Below, piece after piece: positions 1 to 6,267 of a stretch of 8,961 bases of DNA. The DNA lies in contig SFLE01000040.1 in NCBI GenBank assembly GCA_004553495.1, positions 1 through 8,961 on the forward strand, read 5' to 3'. The stretch comes from Clostridiales bacterium (GTDB taxonomy: Bacteria > Bacillota > Clostridia > Oscillospirales > Oscillospiraceae). A model generated the notes under the pieces. The model was given only the letters and a program-made list of their open reading frames with translations. It was not told the origin of the DNA and did no database searches. The position numbers and the translations under genes were made by a program. How positions within the stretch are numbered: position 1 is the first letter of the stretch; the number at the start of each line of letters is the position of its first letter.

Positions 1-156
1 GTTGCAGCAGGTGAGGATGATAAGTACGGATATGCCCATGCCGATGCCGTTGAAGAACATCGTGGTGATAGCCATGGTCGAGCACATACCGAGAAGCTGG
101 ACCAGAACGGGGTTATTGGTAATAAGGCCGTCCCTGAACTGTTTTTTAATATTCAT
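1..156 (-). CDS. rnfE: Rnf electron transport complex subunit E (partial, N-terminal 52 residues)
   Basis: Integral membrane subunit of the Rnf ferredoxin:NAD+ oxidoreductase. It works with RnfA in the membrane core that carries electrons across the bilayer. Only the first 52 residues are inside the window; the frame is open to the left edge. The visible protein starts MNIKKQFRDGLITNNPVLVQ, the typical RnfE start, followed by hydrophobic segments from about residue 16 onward (QLLGMCSTMAITTMFFNGIG, then ISVLIILTCC). The ATG at 156 is preceded by AAGGAGG overlapping the rnfG stop region, with about seven bases between, and only 12 bases separate it from the rnfG stop codon, so it is cotranscribed with rnfCDG. 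RnfA/NqrD-type proteins are related, but the N-terminal sequence and the position after rnfG favour RnfE. Confidence 0.93.
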   Translation of the reverse strand, partial: MNIKKQFRDGLITNNPVLVQLLGMCSTMAITTMFFNGIGMGISVLIILTCCN

Positions 157-168
157 CGTCTGACCTCC

Positions 169-690
169 TTAACCCAAAGTGCTGACGGCAGCGATGGCTG
201 CGTCAACTGCCGTGCAGACTGCGCGGGAGGTGATGGTCGCACCGGTGATGGCGTTGATGACGCCGCCGTCCTTGGTGACCTTCGCCTGATCTGCGCTTAT
301 GCCGATGAACTGATCTTTAAACTCGGCGTTGCTTGCCTTGGAGCCGAGACCGCTGGTCTCGGAGCTGGAAATGATGGAGATGCCGTTGCAGGTAAGATCT
401 GCGTTAACGCCGACAGCAACGGTGATCATACCCTGAGATCCGGAGACCTCAGCTTCGACTATCCAGTTGCCGGTGTCGGTCTTGCAGACCTTGGTAACGG
501 TGCCGTCGCCTTTGTAGTCTACGGCGTCATACTTGTTGAAGTCCATGACCGCGCTGTATGCCTCTGCGGTCTTTTTTTCGTTGTACAGTTTGATAGGCTC
601 CTCAGTGACCATGTTGGTCAGACCGAGGATGCCAGCAACGATCGCGGAGACGAGGAACAGAATGAGGGTAAGCTTTACTATCTTATTCAT
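169..690 (-). CDS. rnfG: Rnf electron transport complex subunit G (FMN-binding)
   Basis: Membrane-anchored flavoprotein of the Rnf complex. It carries covalently bound FMN and passes electrons between the cytoplasmic side and the membrane core. The 173-residue protein has one N-terminal membrane segment (about residues 5-25, LTLILFLVSAIVAGILGL) and then an extracytoplasmic FMN-binding domain. The family motif ETSGLGSK is at 111-118 and the flavinylation site TGAT at 149-152, with Thr152 the expected FMN attachment residue. The usual Asp three positions before the T/S-GAT is Asn146 here. The ATG overlaps the rnfD stop as TAATG, which suggests translational coupling. Its Shine-Dalgarno AAGGAGG lies within rnfD codons at 701-707. 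Length is slightly short but within the range known for clostridial RnfG. Confidence 0.95.
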   Translation of the reverse strand: MNKIVKLTLILFLVSAIVAGILGLTNMVTEEPIKLYNEKKTAEAYSAVMDFNKYDAVDYKGDGTVTKVCKTDTGNWIVEAEVSGSQGMITVAVGVNADLTCNGISIISSSETSGLGSKASNAEFKDQFIGISADQAKVTKDGGVINAITGATITSRAVCTAVDAAIAAVSTLG

Positions 691-1718
691 TATGCTTTTG
701 CCTCCTTTGCTGCCTTTTTAGCTGCCTTGAGGTCTTCCTTGGAAACACCGAACTGGCGGCCGCGGGTACCCTTATCGATAGCCCATGCGCACAGGTTCAT
801 GATGAGTATTGCAAAGGAAACGCCCTCGGGGAAGCCGCCGAAATAACGGATGAGGACAGTCAGAGCGCCGCAGCCGAAGCCGAACAGGAGCTGACCGTTG
901 AGAGTTACGGGGCTGGAGGAGTAATCGGTCGCCATGAAGAACGCGCCGAGGAGCAGACCGCCGGACAGGAGGTTATAAAGCATCCAGTCGAGGTTCGAGT
1001 AGCCGTATCTCGGGAAGATGAAGGTCAGAATGGCAACGGTGCCGATGAAGGCAACGGGAATACGCCAACTGATGACCTTGCGGATGAGCAGGTATGCACC
1101 GCCTATGAGCAGTGCAAGCGCGCTTATCTCGCCCAGAGAGCCGGGCATGAAGCCGAGGAACATATCGCTGAAATTGTAACCCGCAGCAACGACATCGCCG
1201 CCCTCCTTGAGGATGCTCAGCGGGGTAGCCATGGTTTCAGCGTCAACATCGACAACGATCTTGCCGATAGCCTTGGGAACAGCCCAGCTGGTCATTGTGA
1301 CTGTCCAGGAGAAGAACAGAAACGCACGACCTGCGAGCGCGGGGTTTACGAAGTTCTTGCCGATGCCGCCGTAAAGCTGCTTTACGACAACGATGGCAAA
1401 GAAGGTGCCGACAATGGGCATCCACGCCGGTGCGTCGGCAGGCAGGCACAGAACGAGCAGTATGCCGGTGACGCAGGCGGAAAGATCGCCTATCGAAGAG
1501 GGCTTCTTCATGAGTTTGCGGTAGCCCCACTCGAAGAACACGGCGGAGGCAACGCTGACAGCCAGCAGCAGCAGCGCGTGAGGTCCGAACTGATAAACGG
1601 CAAACGCCATTGCGGGGACCAGAGCGATGATAACATCGAGCATGATGCGGGATGTGTCGGTCTTGGTCCTTACCTGCGGCTGATAAGAGGCGTCAAATGT
1701 ATATTCTTTTGCTTTCAC
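690..1718 (-). CDS. rnfD: Rnf electron transport complex subunit D (FMN-binding membrane protein)
   Basis: Polytopic membrane subunit of Rnf, related to NqrB, carrying covalent FMN and contributing to the ion-translocating core. The 342-residue protein begins with a cytoplasmic stretch ending in TSRIMLDVIIAL, a typical RnfD opening, followed by many hydrophobic helices. YGGIGKNFVNPALAGRAF (116-133) and MATDYSSSP (262-270) are conserved family blocks. ATPL at 164-167 carries the probable FMN-linked Thr165. The C-terminus is a hydrophilic Ala/Lys-rich tail (KAAKKAAKEAKA) whose codons contain the rnfG ribosome-binding site. The start is GTG at 1718, overlapping the rnfC stop as GTGA. An AAGGAGG ten bases upstream supports this start, and no better in-frame ATG precedes the conserved N-terminal block. 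Confidence 0.95.
   Translation of the reverse strand: MKAKEYTFDASYQPQVRTKTDTSRIMLDVIIALVPAMAFAVYQFGPHALLLLAVSVASAVFFEWGYRKLMKKPSSIGDLSACVTGILLVLCLPADAPAWMPIVGTFFAIVVVKQLYGGIGKNFVNPALAGRAFLFFSWTVTMTSWAVPKAIGKIVVDVDAETMATPLSILKEGGDVVAAGYNFSDMFLGFMPGSLGEISALALLIGGAYLLIRKVISWRIPVAFIGTVAILTFIFPRYGYSNLDWMLYNLLSGGLLLGAFFMATDYSSSPVTLNGQLLFGFGCGALTVLIRYFGGFPEGVSFAILIMNLCAWAIDKGTRGRQFGVSKEDLKAAKKAAKEAKA
701..707 (-). promoter_or_regulatory. Shine-Dalgarno for rnfG embedded in rnfD
   Basis: AAGGAGG on the minus strand, ten bases before the rnfG ATG at 690. It lies inside the codons GCA AAG GAG GCA that encode Ala-Lys-Glu-Ala near the RnfD C-terminus. Together with the TAATG stop/start overlap it explains how rnfG is translated without an intergenic leader. 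Confidence 0.8.
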
Positions 1719-3067
1719 TTTTTCTCAGCCTCCTTTGCAGCAGCTTCCGCTCTTGCCTTCTCTTCGGCTGCCTTTGCAGCGAACAGGAGCTTTGCGGTTT
1801 TAAACGAGTGGGTAAGCGGCATTCTGCCGGGGCAGTTGAACGAGCAGCTTCCGCACTCGAAGCAGTCAAGAATGTGGTACTTCTTCATGTTCTCGAAGTC
1901 ACCCTTCTTGAAGTAGGCATACATATAAACGGGCTCAAGTCCCATGGGGCATACGGTGATGCACTTGCCGCAGCGTATGCAGGTGGGATTTTCAACGGTT
2001 CTGTCCTCTTCCTCAGTGAAGAACAGAATGCCCGCGGTGCCCTTGATGTTTACAGCGTCGAGGCTTGTTGCGATAAGACCCATCATAGGTCCGCCGAGAA
2101 CGATCTTCTTGGGGGTCTTGACGAATCCGCCGCACTGCTCAACGATGTAGCTGAACGGAGTACCTATGCGGCACTGGAGGTTGTGGGGCTTGTCGATAGC
2201 GGATCCGCCGACGGTAAGTATACGCTCATAGCAGGGGATGCCGAGATAGCATGCCTTGTAGATCGCATACGCAGTCTGGGTGCTGACGACATTGCAGCCG
2301 ACGCCGGCAGGCAGTCCGCCGGGCTTGACCTCGCGGTTTGTGATGGCTTTGATCTGCATTTTCTCCGCGCCCTGGGGGTACTTGACCTCTTCGGGAACGA
2401 TCTCAACGCCATACTGAGCGGGATTCTTGGAATTGAGAAGCTCAATAGCGTCCATCTTGTTCTTCTCAATGCCGTAATACGCCTTGTCCAGTCCGCTGGC
2501 AACGCGTGCAAGCTCGATGCCCTTGAGGAGCTCTTCGGGATGCAGCTTCATAGTCCAGTGGTCGCCGTTGAGGTAGGGCTCGCACTCTGCGCCGTTTATG
2601 ATGAGGGTGTCGACCTTGCCGAGACCGCCTCTGATCTTAAACGCCGTCGGGAACATTGCGCCGCCCATGCCGACGATACCTGCCTCACGCAGGCGGGTAA
2701 GGATAGCTTCCGGATCCTTGAGCTGCTCTTCGGTGAGAGGAGCAAGGTCCGTGCAAGGGGTATCCTGGTAATCGTTTTCGATAACGATCGCCATTATCAT
2801 ATCGCCCAGGGGATGGGGTCTGGGCTCGATCGCTACTACCTTGCCGGAAACGGGAGAATGCACCGGAGCGGAAACAGGCGCGGGATTATCGCCTATTTTC
2901 TGACCCATGGTAACATAATCGCCGACCGCGACCAGCGGCTGGCAAGGTGCGCCGATGTGCTGTGCCATCGGGATAACGACCTGAGGCGGCGGGGTCAGGA
3001 CTACTACGGGCTCGTTCGGAGCCTTCATGTAATCAGGATGTACGCCACCGCGAAACTTATAGGGCAT
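1715..3067 (-). CDS. rnfC: Rnf electron transport complex subunit C (NADH/FMN-binding, 2x[4Fe-4S])
   Basis: Peripheral subunit of Rnf facing the cytoplasm, where NAD(H) is bound and electrons exchange with FMN and iron-sulfur clusters. The 450-residue protein has the RnfC N-terminal barrel domain (opening KFRGGVHP, about 5-100). A Complex I 51-kDa-like nucleotide-binding region follows, with GMGGAMFPTAFK (133-144) and NGAECEPYLNGD (158-169). A soluble-ligand-binding region spans about 250-330, and two ferredoxin-type cluster motifs lie at Cys363/366/369/373 and Cys402/405/408/412, each ending in CP. A charged Ala/Lys/Glu tail (about 430-450) ends the protein. The ATG at 3067 has a GAGG eight bases upstream. 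It is the first gene of the operon, in the clostridial order rnfCDGE, and overlaps rnfD by four bases. Confidence 0.97.
   Translation of the reverse strand: MPYKFRGGVHPDYMKAPNEPVVVLTPPPQVVIPMAQHIGAPCQPLVAVGDYVTMGQKIGDNPAPVSAPVHSPVSGKVVAIEPRPHPLGDMIMAIVIENDYQDTPCTDLAPLTEEQLKDPEAILTRLREAGIVGMGGAMFPTAFKIRGGLGKVDTLIINGAECEPYLNGDHWTMKLHPEELLKGIELARVASGLDKAYYGIEKNKMDAIELLNSKNPAQYGVEIVPEEVKYPQGAEKMQIKAITNREVKPGGLPAGVGCNVVSTQTAYAIYKACYLGIPCYERILTVGGSAIDKPHNLQCRIGTPFSYIVEQCGGFVKTPKKIVLGGPMMGLIATSLDAVNIKGTAGILFFTEEEDRTVENPTCIRCGKCITVCPMGLEPVYMYAYFKKGDFENMKKYHILDCFECGSCSFNCPGRMPLTHSFKTAKLLFAAKAAEEKARAEAAAKEAEKK
1729..1735 (-). promoter_or_regulatory. Shine-Dalgarno for rnfD embedded in rnfC
   Basis: AAGGAGG on the minus strand, ten bases before the GTG start of rnfD at 1718. 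It lies in the codons GCA AAG GAG GCT (Ala-Lys-Glu-Ala) of the RnfC tail. It supports the GTG as the true start and mirrors exactly the arrangement before rnfG. Confidence 0.78.
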
Positions 3068-3098
3068 TTACATCACCTCTCTAATTTATGCATTCTTA

Positions 3099-3127
3099 AA
3101 TATAACATAAACTATGTTTTGTGTCTA
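3099..3127 (-). promoter_or_regulatory. Putative promoter of the rnf operon with an inverted repeat in its spacer
   Basis: On the minus strand TAGACA (3127-3122) and TATATT (3104-3099) are separated by 17 bases. Each differs from the sigma-A consensus at one position. The predicted transcript would have a short leader of about 25 bases before the rnfC ATG. The inverted repeat AACATA-AAC-TATGTT (3104-3118) lies within the spacer and touches the -10 box, so it could be an operator; no regulator is identified. The assignment is by pattern only. Confidence 0.55.
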
Positions 3128-3281
3128 CAATCAATGACTCGATTTTACGCGATTTTTTGTGGTTTTTGGCGCTATTTCATGACAAATGATTAACAACTGC
3201 ACATAAATTAACGCAATATTTGCTTCTTGTGGTTTAATTGTCAATTTTCGCCCCGCATTGGCACTTTGTTAAAAATAGGGC

Positions 3282-3310
3282 TTATCAAAACGGCGTTTAT
3301 GCTGTATAGT
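3282..3310 (+). promoter_or_regulatory. Putative promoter of the glycoside hydrolase gene
   Basis: TTATCA (3282-3287) and TATAGT (3305-3310) are separated by 17 bases, a fair sigma-A match. A perfect palindrome TGTATA-G-TATACA (3303-3315) overlaps the -10 box. A strong Shine-Dalgarno GAGGAGG (3333-3339) follows, seven bases before the ATG at 3347. The rest of the 279-base divergent region between rnfC and this gene is AT-rich, and I see no RNA gene or other clear feature in it. Confidence 0.55.
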
Positions 3311-3346
3311 ATACACATGACAATAACTTTTTGAGGAGGCAGCAAT

Positions 3347-5038
3347 ATGCTTACACCATGGGGCGAAAAGCTCGATAAGGACAACATACTTCCCGAATAT
3401 CCCCGCCCGCAGATGCGCAGAGCATCGTTTATAAACCTAAACGGACAGTGGGACTATGCCTTTACCGCAGCCGGAGAAAAGCAGCCGGAAAAGTGGGAAG
3501 GCAAGATACTCGTTCCCTTCTCCCCGGAATGCGAGCTGTCCGGCGTCGGCAGAACTCTCCAGCCGGATGAGTACCTGTGGTACCGGCGCGACTGGGTGCG
3601 TCCCGACGATATGAGCGGCAGGGTCATTCTGCATTTCGGCGCCGTAGACCAGAGCTGCACCGTGTACATAAACGGTCTGCGCGCATACCGGCACAAGGGC
3701 GGCTACCTCCCCTTTGAGTTTGATGCGACCGGCTTTCTGACGAAGGATGTAAACGAGCTGTCGCTGAGCGTGCGCGATGTGTCCGACACCTCGTATCACT
3801 CCCGCGGCAAGCAGAAGATGAAGCATGGCGGCATATGGTACACCCCCCAGAGCGGCATATGGCAGAGCGTTTGGGCGGAGTGCGTGCCCAAGGACTGCAT
3901 AAGGGCGCTGCGCATAACGCCGGATTACGACAACGCAAGCGTGCGCATAAACGCCGATATTGTCGGCGACAGCCGCGCATACGCGATATTTAACGGACAG
4001 CAGTATCAGCTTCCCGCCACCGTGCCGGTGCCCGATTTTGAGCCGTGGTCGCCGGAAAGCCCCAAGCTGTACGACTTTTCCGTCGTGTGCGGCGAGGATA
4101 AGGTCGAGAGCTACTTTGCCATGCGCAAATTCTCCGTCGAGCCCGACTCCAAGGGCGTAAAGCGCCTGTTTTTAAACGGCAGACCATACTTCCACAACGG
4201 TCTGCTCGATCAGGGCTACTGGTCCGACGGTATGTACACCGCACCATCCGACGAGGCGCTCATCTTCGATATTCAGACCGCCAAGGACATGGGCTTTAAT
4301 ATGCTCAGAAAGCACATAAAGGTCGAGCCGCTGAGATGGTACTACCACTGTGACCGGCTCGGCATGCTCGTGTGGCAGGATATGATAAACGGCGGCGGCA
4401 GCTATAACCCCGCAATAATCTCCACACCGCTGGTCACCGGCATACACTTAAACGACAAAAAGTACAAGCTGTTTGCGCGCGAGGATCTTGAGGGCAGAGT
4501 CGAATACGAAACAGAGCTCAACGAGATGATCGAGCTTTTGTACAACTGCCCCTGCATTGCGATGTGGGTGCCGTTTAACGAGGGCTGGGGTCAGTTCGAT
4601 GCGGCACGCATCGCTGAAAAGGTCGCGGGCATGGACCCGACCCGCACCATCGACCACGCATCCGGCTGGCACGATCAGAAGATCGGTCAGACCCAGAGTC
4701 TCCATGTTTATTTCAAAAAGTATGTGTTCAAGCCCGACAAGCTCGGCAGAGCCGTGCTGCTCAGCGAGTTCGGCGGATATAACTACCGCTGCGAGGGTCA
4801 CAGCTTCGGCAGCGACAACTTCGGCTATAAAAAGCTCCGCTCCGAAAAGGATCTGCAAAAGGAGCTCGAAAAGCTTTACTCCGAGCAGATAAAGCCCGCT
4901 TATGAGCAGGGGCTCGCCGCCACGGTGTACACGCAGCTCACCGATGTGGAGCAGGAGGTCAACGGTCTCATCACATATGATCGAAAAGTGGTGAAGCTCG
5001 CTCCGGAAGTGATGAGAAAAATCGTCTCGGTAGAATAA
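3347..5038 (+). CDS. Glycoside hydrolase family 2 protein (beta-galactosidase/beta-glucuronidase-like)
   Basis: Retaining exo-glycosidase of the GH2 clan, probably releasing a terminal sugar from oligosaccharides; the exact sugar cannot be told from sequence alone. The 563 residues include an N-terminal sugar-binding jelly-roll domain (about 25-185, with NLNGQWDYAF, LWYRRDW and GIWYTPQSGIWQSVW), an Ig-like middle domain (about 185-265), and a TIM barrel (about 270-563). The catalytic acid/base is expected at Glu412 in PFNEGWGQFD and the nucleophile at Glu474 in LLSEFGGY. RKHIKVEPLRWYYHCDRLGM (321-340) is the usual barrel block before VWQDM. There is no signal peptide or membrane segment, so the enzyme should be cytoplasmic and act on imported oligosaccharides. 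It is shorter than LacZ-type enzymes but typical of compact GH2 proteins. Its TAA overlaps the next ATG by one base. Confidence 0.92.
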   Translation: MLTPWGEKLDKDNILPEYPRPQMRRASFINLNGQWDYAFTAAGEKQPEKWEGKILVPFSPECELSGVGRTLQPDEYLWYRRDWVRPDDMSGRVILHFGAVDQSCTVYINGLRAYRHKGGYLPFEFDATGFLTKDVNELSLSVRDVSDTSYHSRGKQKMKHGGIWYTPQSGIWQSVWAECVPKDCIRALRITPDYDNASVRINADIVGDSRAYAIFNGQQYQLPATVPVPDFEPWSPESPKLYDFSVVCGEDKVESYFAMRKFSVEPDSKGVKRLFLNGRPYFHNGLLDQGYWSDGMYTAPSDEALIFDIQTAKDMGFNMLRKHIKVEPLRWYYHCDRLGMLVWQDMINGGGSYNPAIISTPLVTGIHLNDKKYKLFAREDLEGRVEYETELNEMIELLYNCPCIAMWVPFNEGWGQFDAARIAEKVAGMDPTRTIDHASGWHDQKIGQTQSLHVYFKKYVFKPDKLGRAVLLSEFGGYNYRCEGHSFGSDNFGYKKLRSEKDLQKELEKLYSEQIKPAYEQGLAATVYTQLTDVEQEVNGLITYDRKVVKLAPEVMRKIVSVE

Positions 5039-5295
5039 TGCAGATAGTTGACGGCAGAGAATATATTCCCGAGGTGCGTAAGCTCATAAAGGAGTACACC
5101 GACTCACTCGGACGCACGCTCATGGACGAGATACTGAGCCGCGCAAAAGCCGTAGGCTTTTCGGAGATCGTCCTCGACACGCTGTCTCCGATGCAAACCG
5201 CCATCGGTCTTTACAGAAAATACGGCTTTGCCGAGTGCGAGCCGTATTACGGCAATCCCCTGCCCGATGTGCTGTATTTTAAAAAGGTGATATAA
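5038..5295 (+). CDS. GNAT-family N-acetyltransferase, internally deleted (probable remnant)
   Basis: The 85 residues resemble the two ends of a GNAT acetyltransferase joined together. Residues 1-25 (MQIVDGREYIPEVRKLIKEY then TDSLG) match the usual N-terminal helix region. Residues 26-85 (GR.LMDEIL, GFSEIVLDTL, AIGLYRKYGF, VLYFKK) match the C-terminal third. GNAT proteins of this kind are normally about 150-160 residues. The central strands and most of the acetyl-CoA-binding R/Q-x-x-G-x-G/A loop are missing, only the final GR remaining. The frame is intact across the junction at residues 23-26 (SLGR), so the loss was in frame. The ATG overlaps the GH2 stop (TAATG) with no separate strong ribosome-binding site, implying translational coupling. 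It is unlikely to have acetyltransferase activity. The comparison with full-length relatives is from memory. Confidence 0.75.
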   Translation: MQIVDGREYIPEVRKLIKEYTDSLGRTLMDEILSRAKAVGFSEIVLDTLSPMQTAIGLYRKYGFAECEPYYGNPLPDVLYFKKVI

Positions 5296-5300
5296 AACAA

Positions 5301-5333
5301 CTCCCCTGCATGATCAATGCAAGGGAGCTTTTT
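5301..5333 (+). terminator. Rho-independent terminator between convergent genes
   Basis: Stem CTCCC-C-TGCAT (5301-5311), loop GATCA, stem ATGCA-A-GGGAG (5317-5327), one C/A mismatch, followed by CTTTTT. It starts six bases after the acetyltransferase stop. It suits the plus-strand GH2 transcript; read from the other side it follows the hydrolase stop and may also stop that transcript, though its T-run there is weaker. Confidence 0.85.
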
Positions 5334-5346
5334 CATGGCTGGGCGA

Positions 5347-6033
5347 CTATACTATGTTGTGCAGGAAGGCATCCACTGCCTCGTTGAATGCGGTCGGCTG
5401 GCGGTTTGCTATGAAGTGGTCTCCTTTTATGAACGCAAGCCTCGCGTTCAGGATACTGCACGCGATGAGCTCGGTGTGCGGGCGCTTTATCATGTCGTTC
5501 GTGCCGCAGATAACAAGCGTCGGAGCCGTTATGTGCGCAAGCTCTGCCGGTTCTATGTTCGGCTCATTCACCATCAGTCCGAGCATTTCGGCATTTTTCT
5601 TCGCGTCCGGAGATTTGGCAGCAAAGCGGCTCGCTATTCTATAGCCGATCTCTATCGTGAGCTGCACCGACCTTTTAACGCCGCCGGGGTCGAGATTTCC
5701 TCCGTTGAGTATCAGCGCCTTGACCATGTCGGGGTGCTTGAGGGCAAACTCCATTGCGATATTCGCACCGTCCGAAAAGCCGAGAATTACCGCCGCCGCT
5801 ATCCCCTGCTCGGTCATAAAATCGTAAAGGTCGCGGGAGAACTGCGCAATGGTAAACGGTGCAGTACCGCGCGGCGAACGCCCGTGGCCGCGCGTGTCCA
5901 GGGCGATCACACGGTATTTGCCGCTGAAGTGCTCGATCTGGCTTTCAAAATACGAGCCGTCCTCGCCGTTTCCGTGCAGCAGAATAAGCGGCTCGCCGCT
6001 CCCCTTTTCACGATAATATAAGTGTATATCCAT
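5347..6033 (-). CDS. Alpha/beta hydrolase
   Basis: Serine hydrolase of the alpha/beta fold, acting on an ester, lactone or similar substrate that cannot be named from sequence. The 228-residue protein has no signal peptide and should be cytoplasmic. The oxyanion motif LLHGNGED is at 18-25 and the strand block VIALDTRGHGRS at 42-53. The nucleophile elbow GFSDGA at 85-90 gives Ser87, the acid is probably Asp180 in CGTNDMIKRP, and the catalytic His is His206 in KGDHF. Length fits the compact members of the family. The ATG at 6033 was chosen over an in-frame ATG 21 bases upstream because a GAGG lies seven bases before it and because the family homology begins at DIHLYYREKG. It is a single-gene unit with its own promoter and a convergent terminator. 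Confidence 0.9.
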   Translation of the reverse strand: MDIHLYYREKGSGEPLILLHGNGEDGSYFESQIEHFSGKYRVIALDTRGHGRSPRGTAPFTIAQFSRDLYDFMTEQGIAAAVILGFSDGANIAMEFALKHPDMVKALILNGGNLDPGGVKRSVQLTIEIGYRIASRFAAKSPDAKKNAEMLGLMVNEPNIEPAELAHITAPTLVICGTNDMIKRPHTELIACSILNARLAFIKGDHFIANRQPTAFNEAVDAFLHNIV

Positions 6034-6080
6034 TGCATTACCTCGTTTCTGCATGTAAGTTTGAATTTTAATCTATATCC

Positions 6081-6109
6081 GCATTAGGACGCATTGTCCT
6101 ATTTGTCAA
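6081..6109 (-). promoter_or_regulatory. Putative promoter of the alpha/beta hydrolase gene
   Basis: On the minus strand a perfect -35 box TTGACA (6109-6104) is followed 17 bases later by TAATGC (6086-6081), a weak -10. The spacer is almost entirely occupied by a perfect inverted repeat. The -35 is convincing; the -10 assignment is less so. Confidence 0.5.
6085..6101. promoter_or_regulatory. Palindromic operator-like site TAGGAC-N5-GTCCTA
   Basis: A perfect 6+6 inverted repeat (TAGGACGCATTGTCCTA) lies between the -35 and -10 of the hydrolase promoter and about 50 bases upstream of the XRE regulator remnant on the other strand. A repressor bound here would block polymerase. The neighbouring XRE gene is the natural candidate for such a repressor, but that link is inference. 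Confidence 0.55.
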
Positions 6110-6151
6110 GTATTCCGGCTTTATCAGCGTATATTGACAGCGGTGATATTT

Positions 6152-6235
6152 ATGAAACTTCGGATACGCGACCTGCGCGAGGACAACGACTTGACGCAGC
6201 CGGCGGTCGCGGACTATCTCGTCGGACGCGACTGA
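6152..6235 (+). pseudogene. Truncated XRE-family HTH regulator (27 residues)
   Basis: The ATG at 6152 opens a 27-codon frame ending in TGA at 6233-6235. It begins MKLRIRDLREDNDLTQ and continues with VADYL, which is the helix 1-helix 2 start of Cro/C1-type HTH regulators (usual continuation: a recognition helix and a conserved R-YE). A plausible Shine-Dalgarno (GGTGA) lies a few bases upstream. Family members are normally about 65-110 residues, so the recognition helix and all that follows are missing. The frame stops exactly where the long terminator of the neighbouring sortase operon begins, which suggests truncation at a rearrangement junction. The piece could not fold as an HTH domain on its own. 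Confidence 0.6.
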
Positions 6236-6267
6236 AAACGGAGCAGTTAGTTAACTGCTCCGTTTTT
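6235..6267. terminator. Bidirectional terminator overlapping the sortase stop codon
   Basis: Perfect inverted repeat of 15 bases (AAAACGGAGCAGTTA at 6235-6249 and its complement at 6252-6266) with only two central bases. It has a T-run on both sides (TTTTT on the plus strand, TTTT on the minus strand). The minus-strand sortase frame ends inside the hairpin: its last codons form one arm and the TAA lies at the tip. On the plus strand the stem begins at the last base of the XRE remnant stop codon. Confidence 0.88.

Noticed and set aside
1652..3193. Long plus-strand open frame (513 codons) opposite rnfC
   Set aside because: It is the mirror of rnfC, whose protein has unmistakable RnfC motifs and two [4Fe-4S] sites. 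The plus-strand translation shows no family signal and no ribosome-binding site.
3190..3272. TTAACAA and TTGTTAA, resembling half-sites for the redox regulator Rex, between rnfC and GH2
   Set aside because: The two halves are about 70 bases apart rather than forming one palindrome, and such AT-rich heptamers are expected by chance in this region.
5317..6021. Plus-strand open frame of 234 codons opposite the alpha/beta hydrolase gene
   Set aside because: It starts inside the terminator hairpin and is the antisense shadow of a hydrolase with a full Ser-Asp-His triad.
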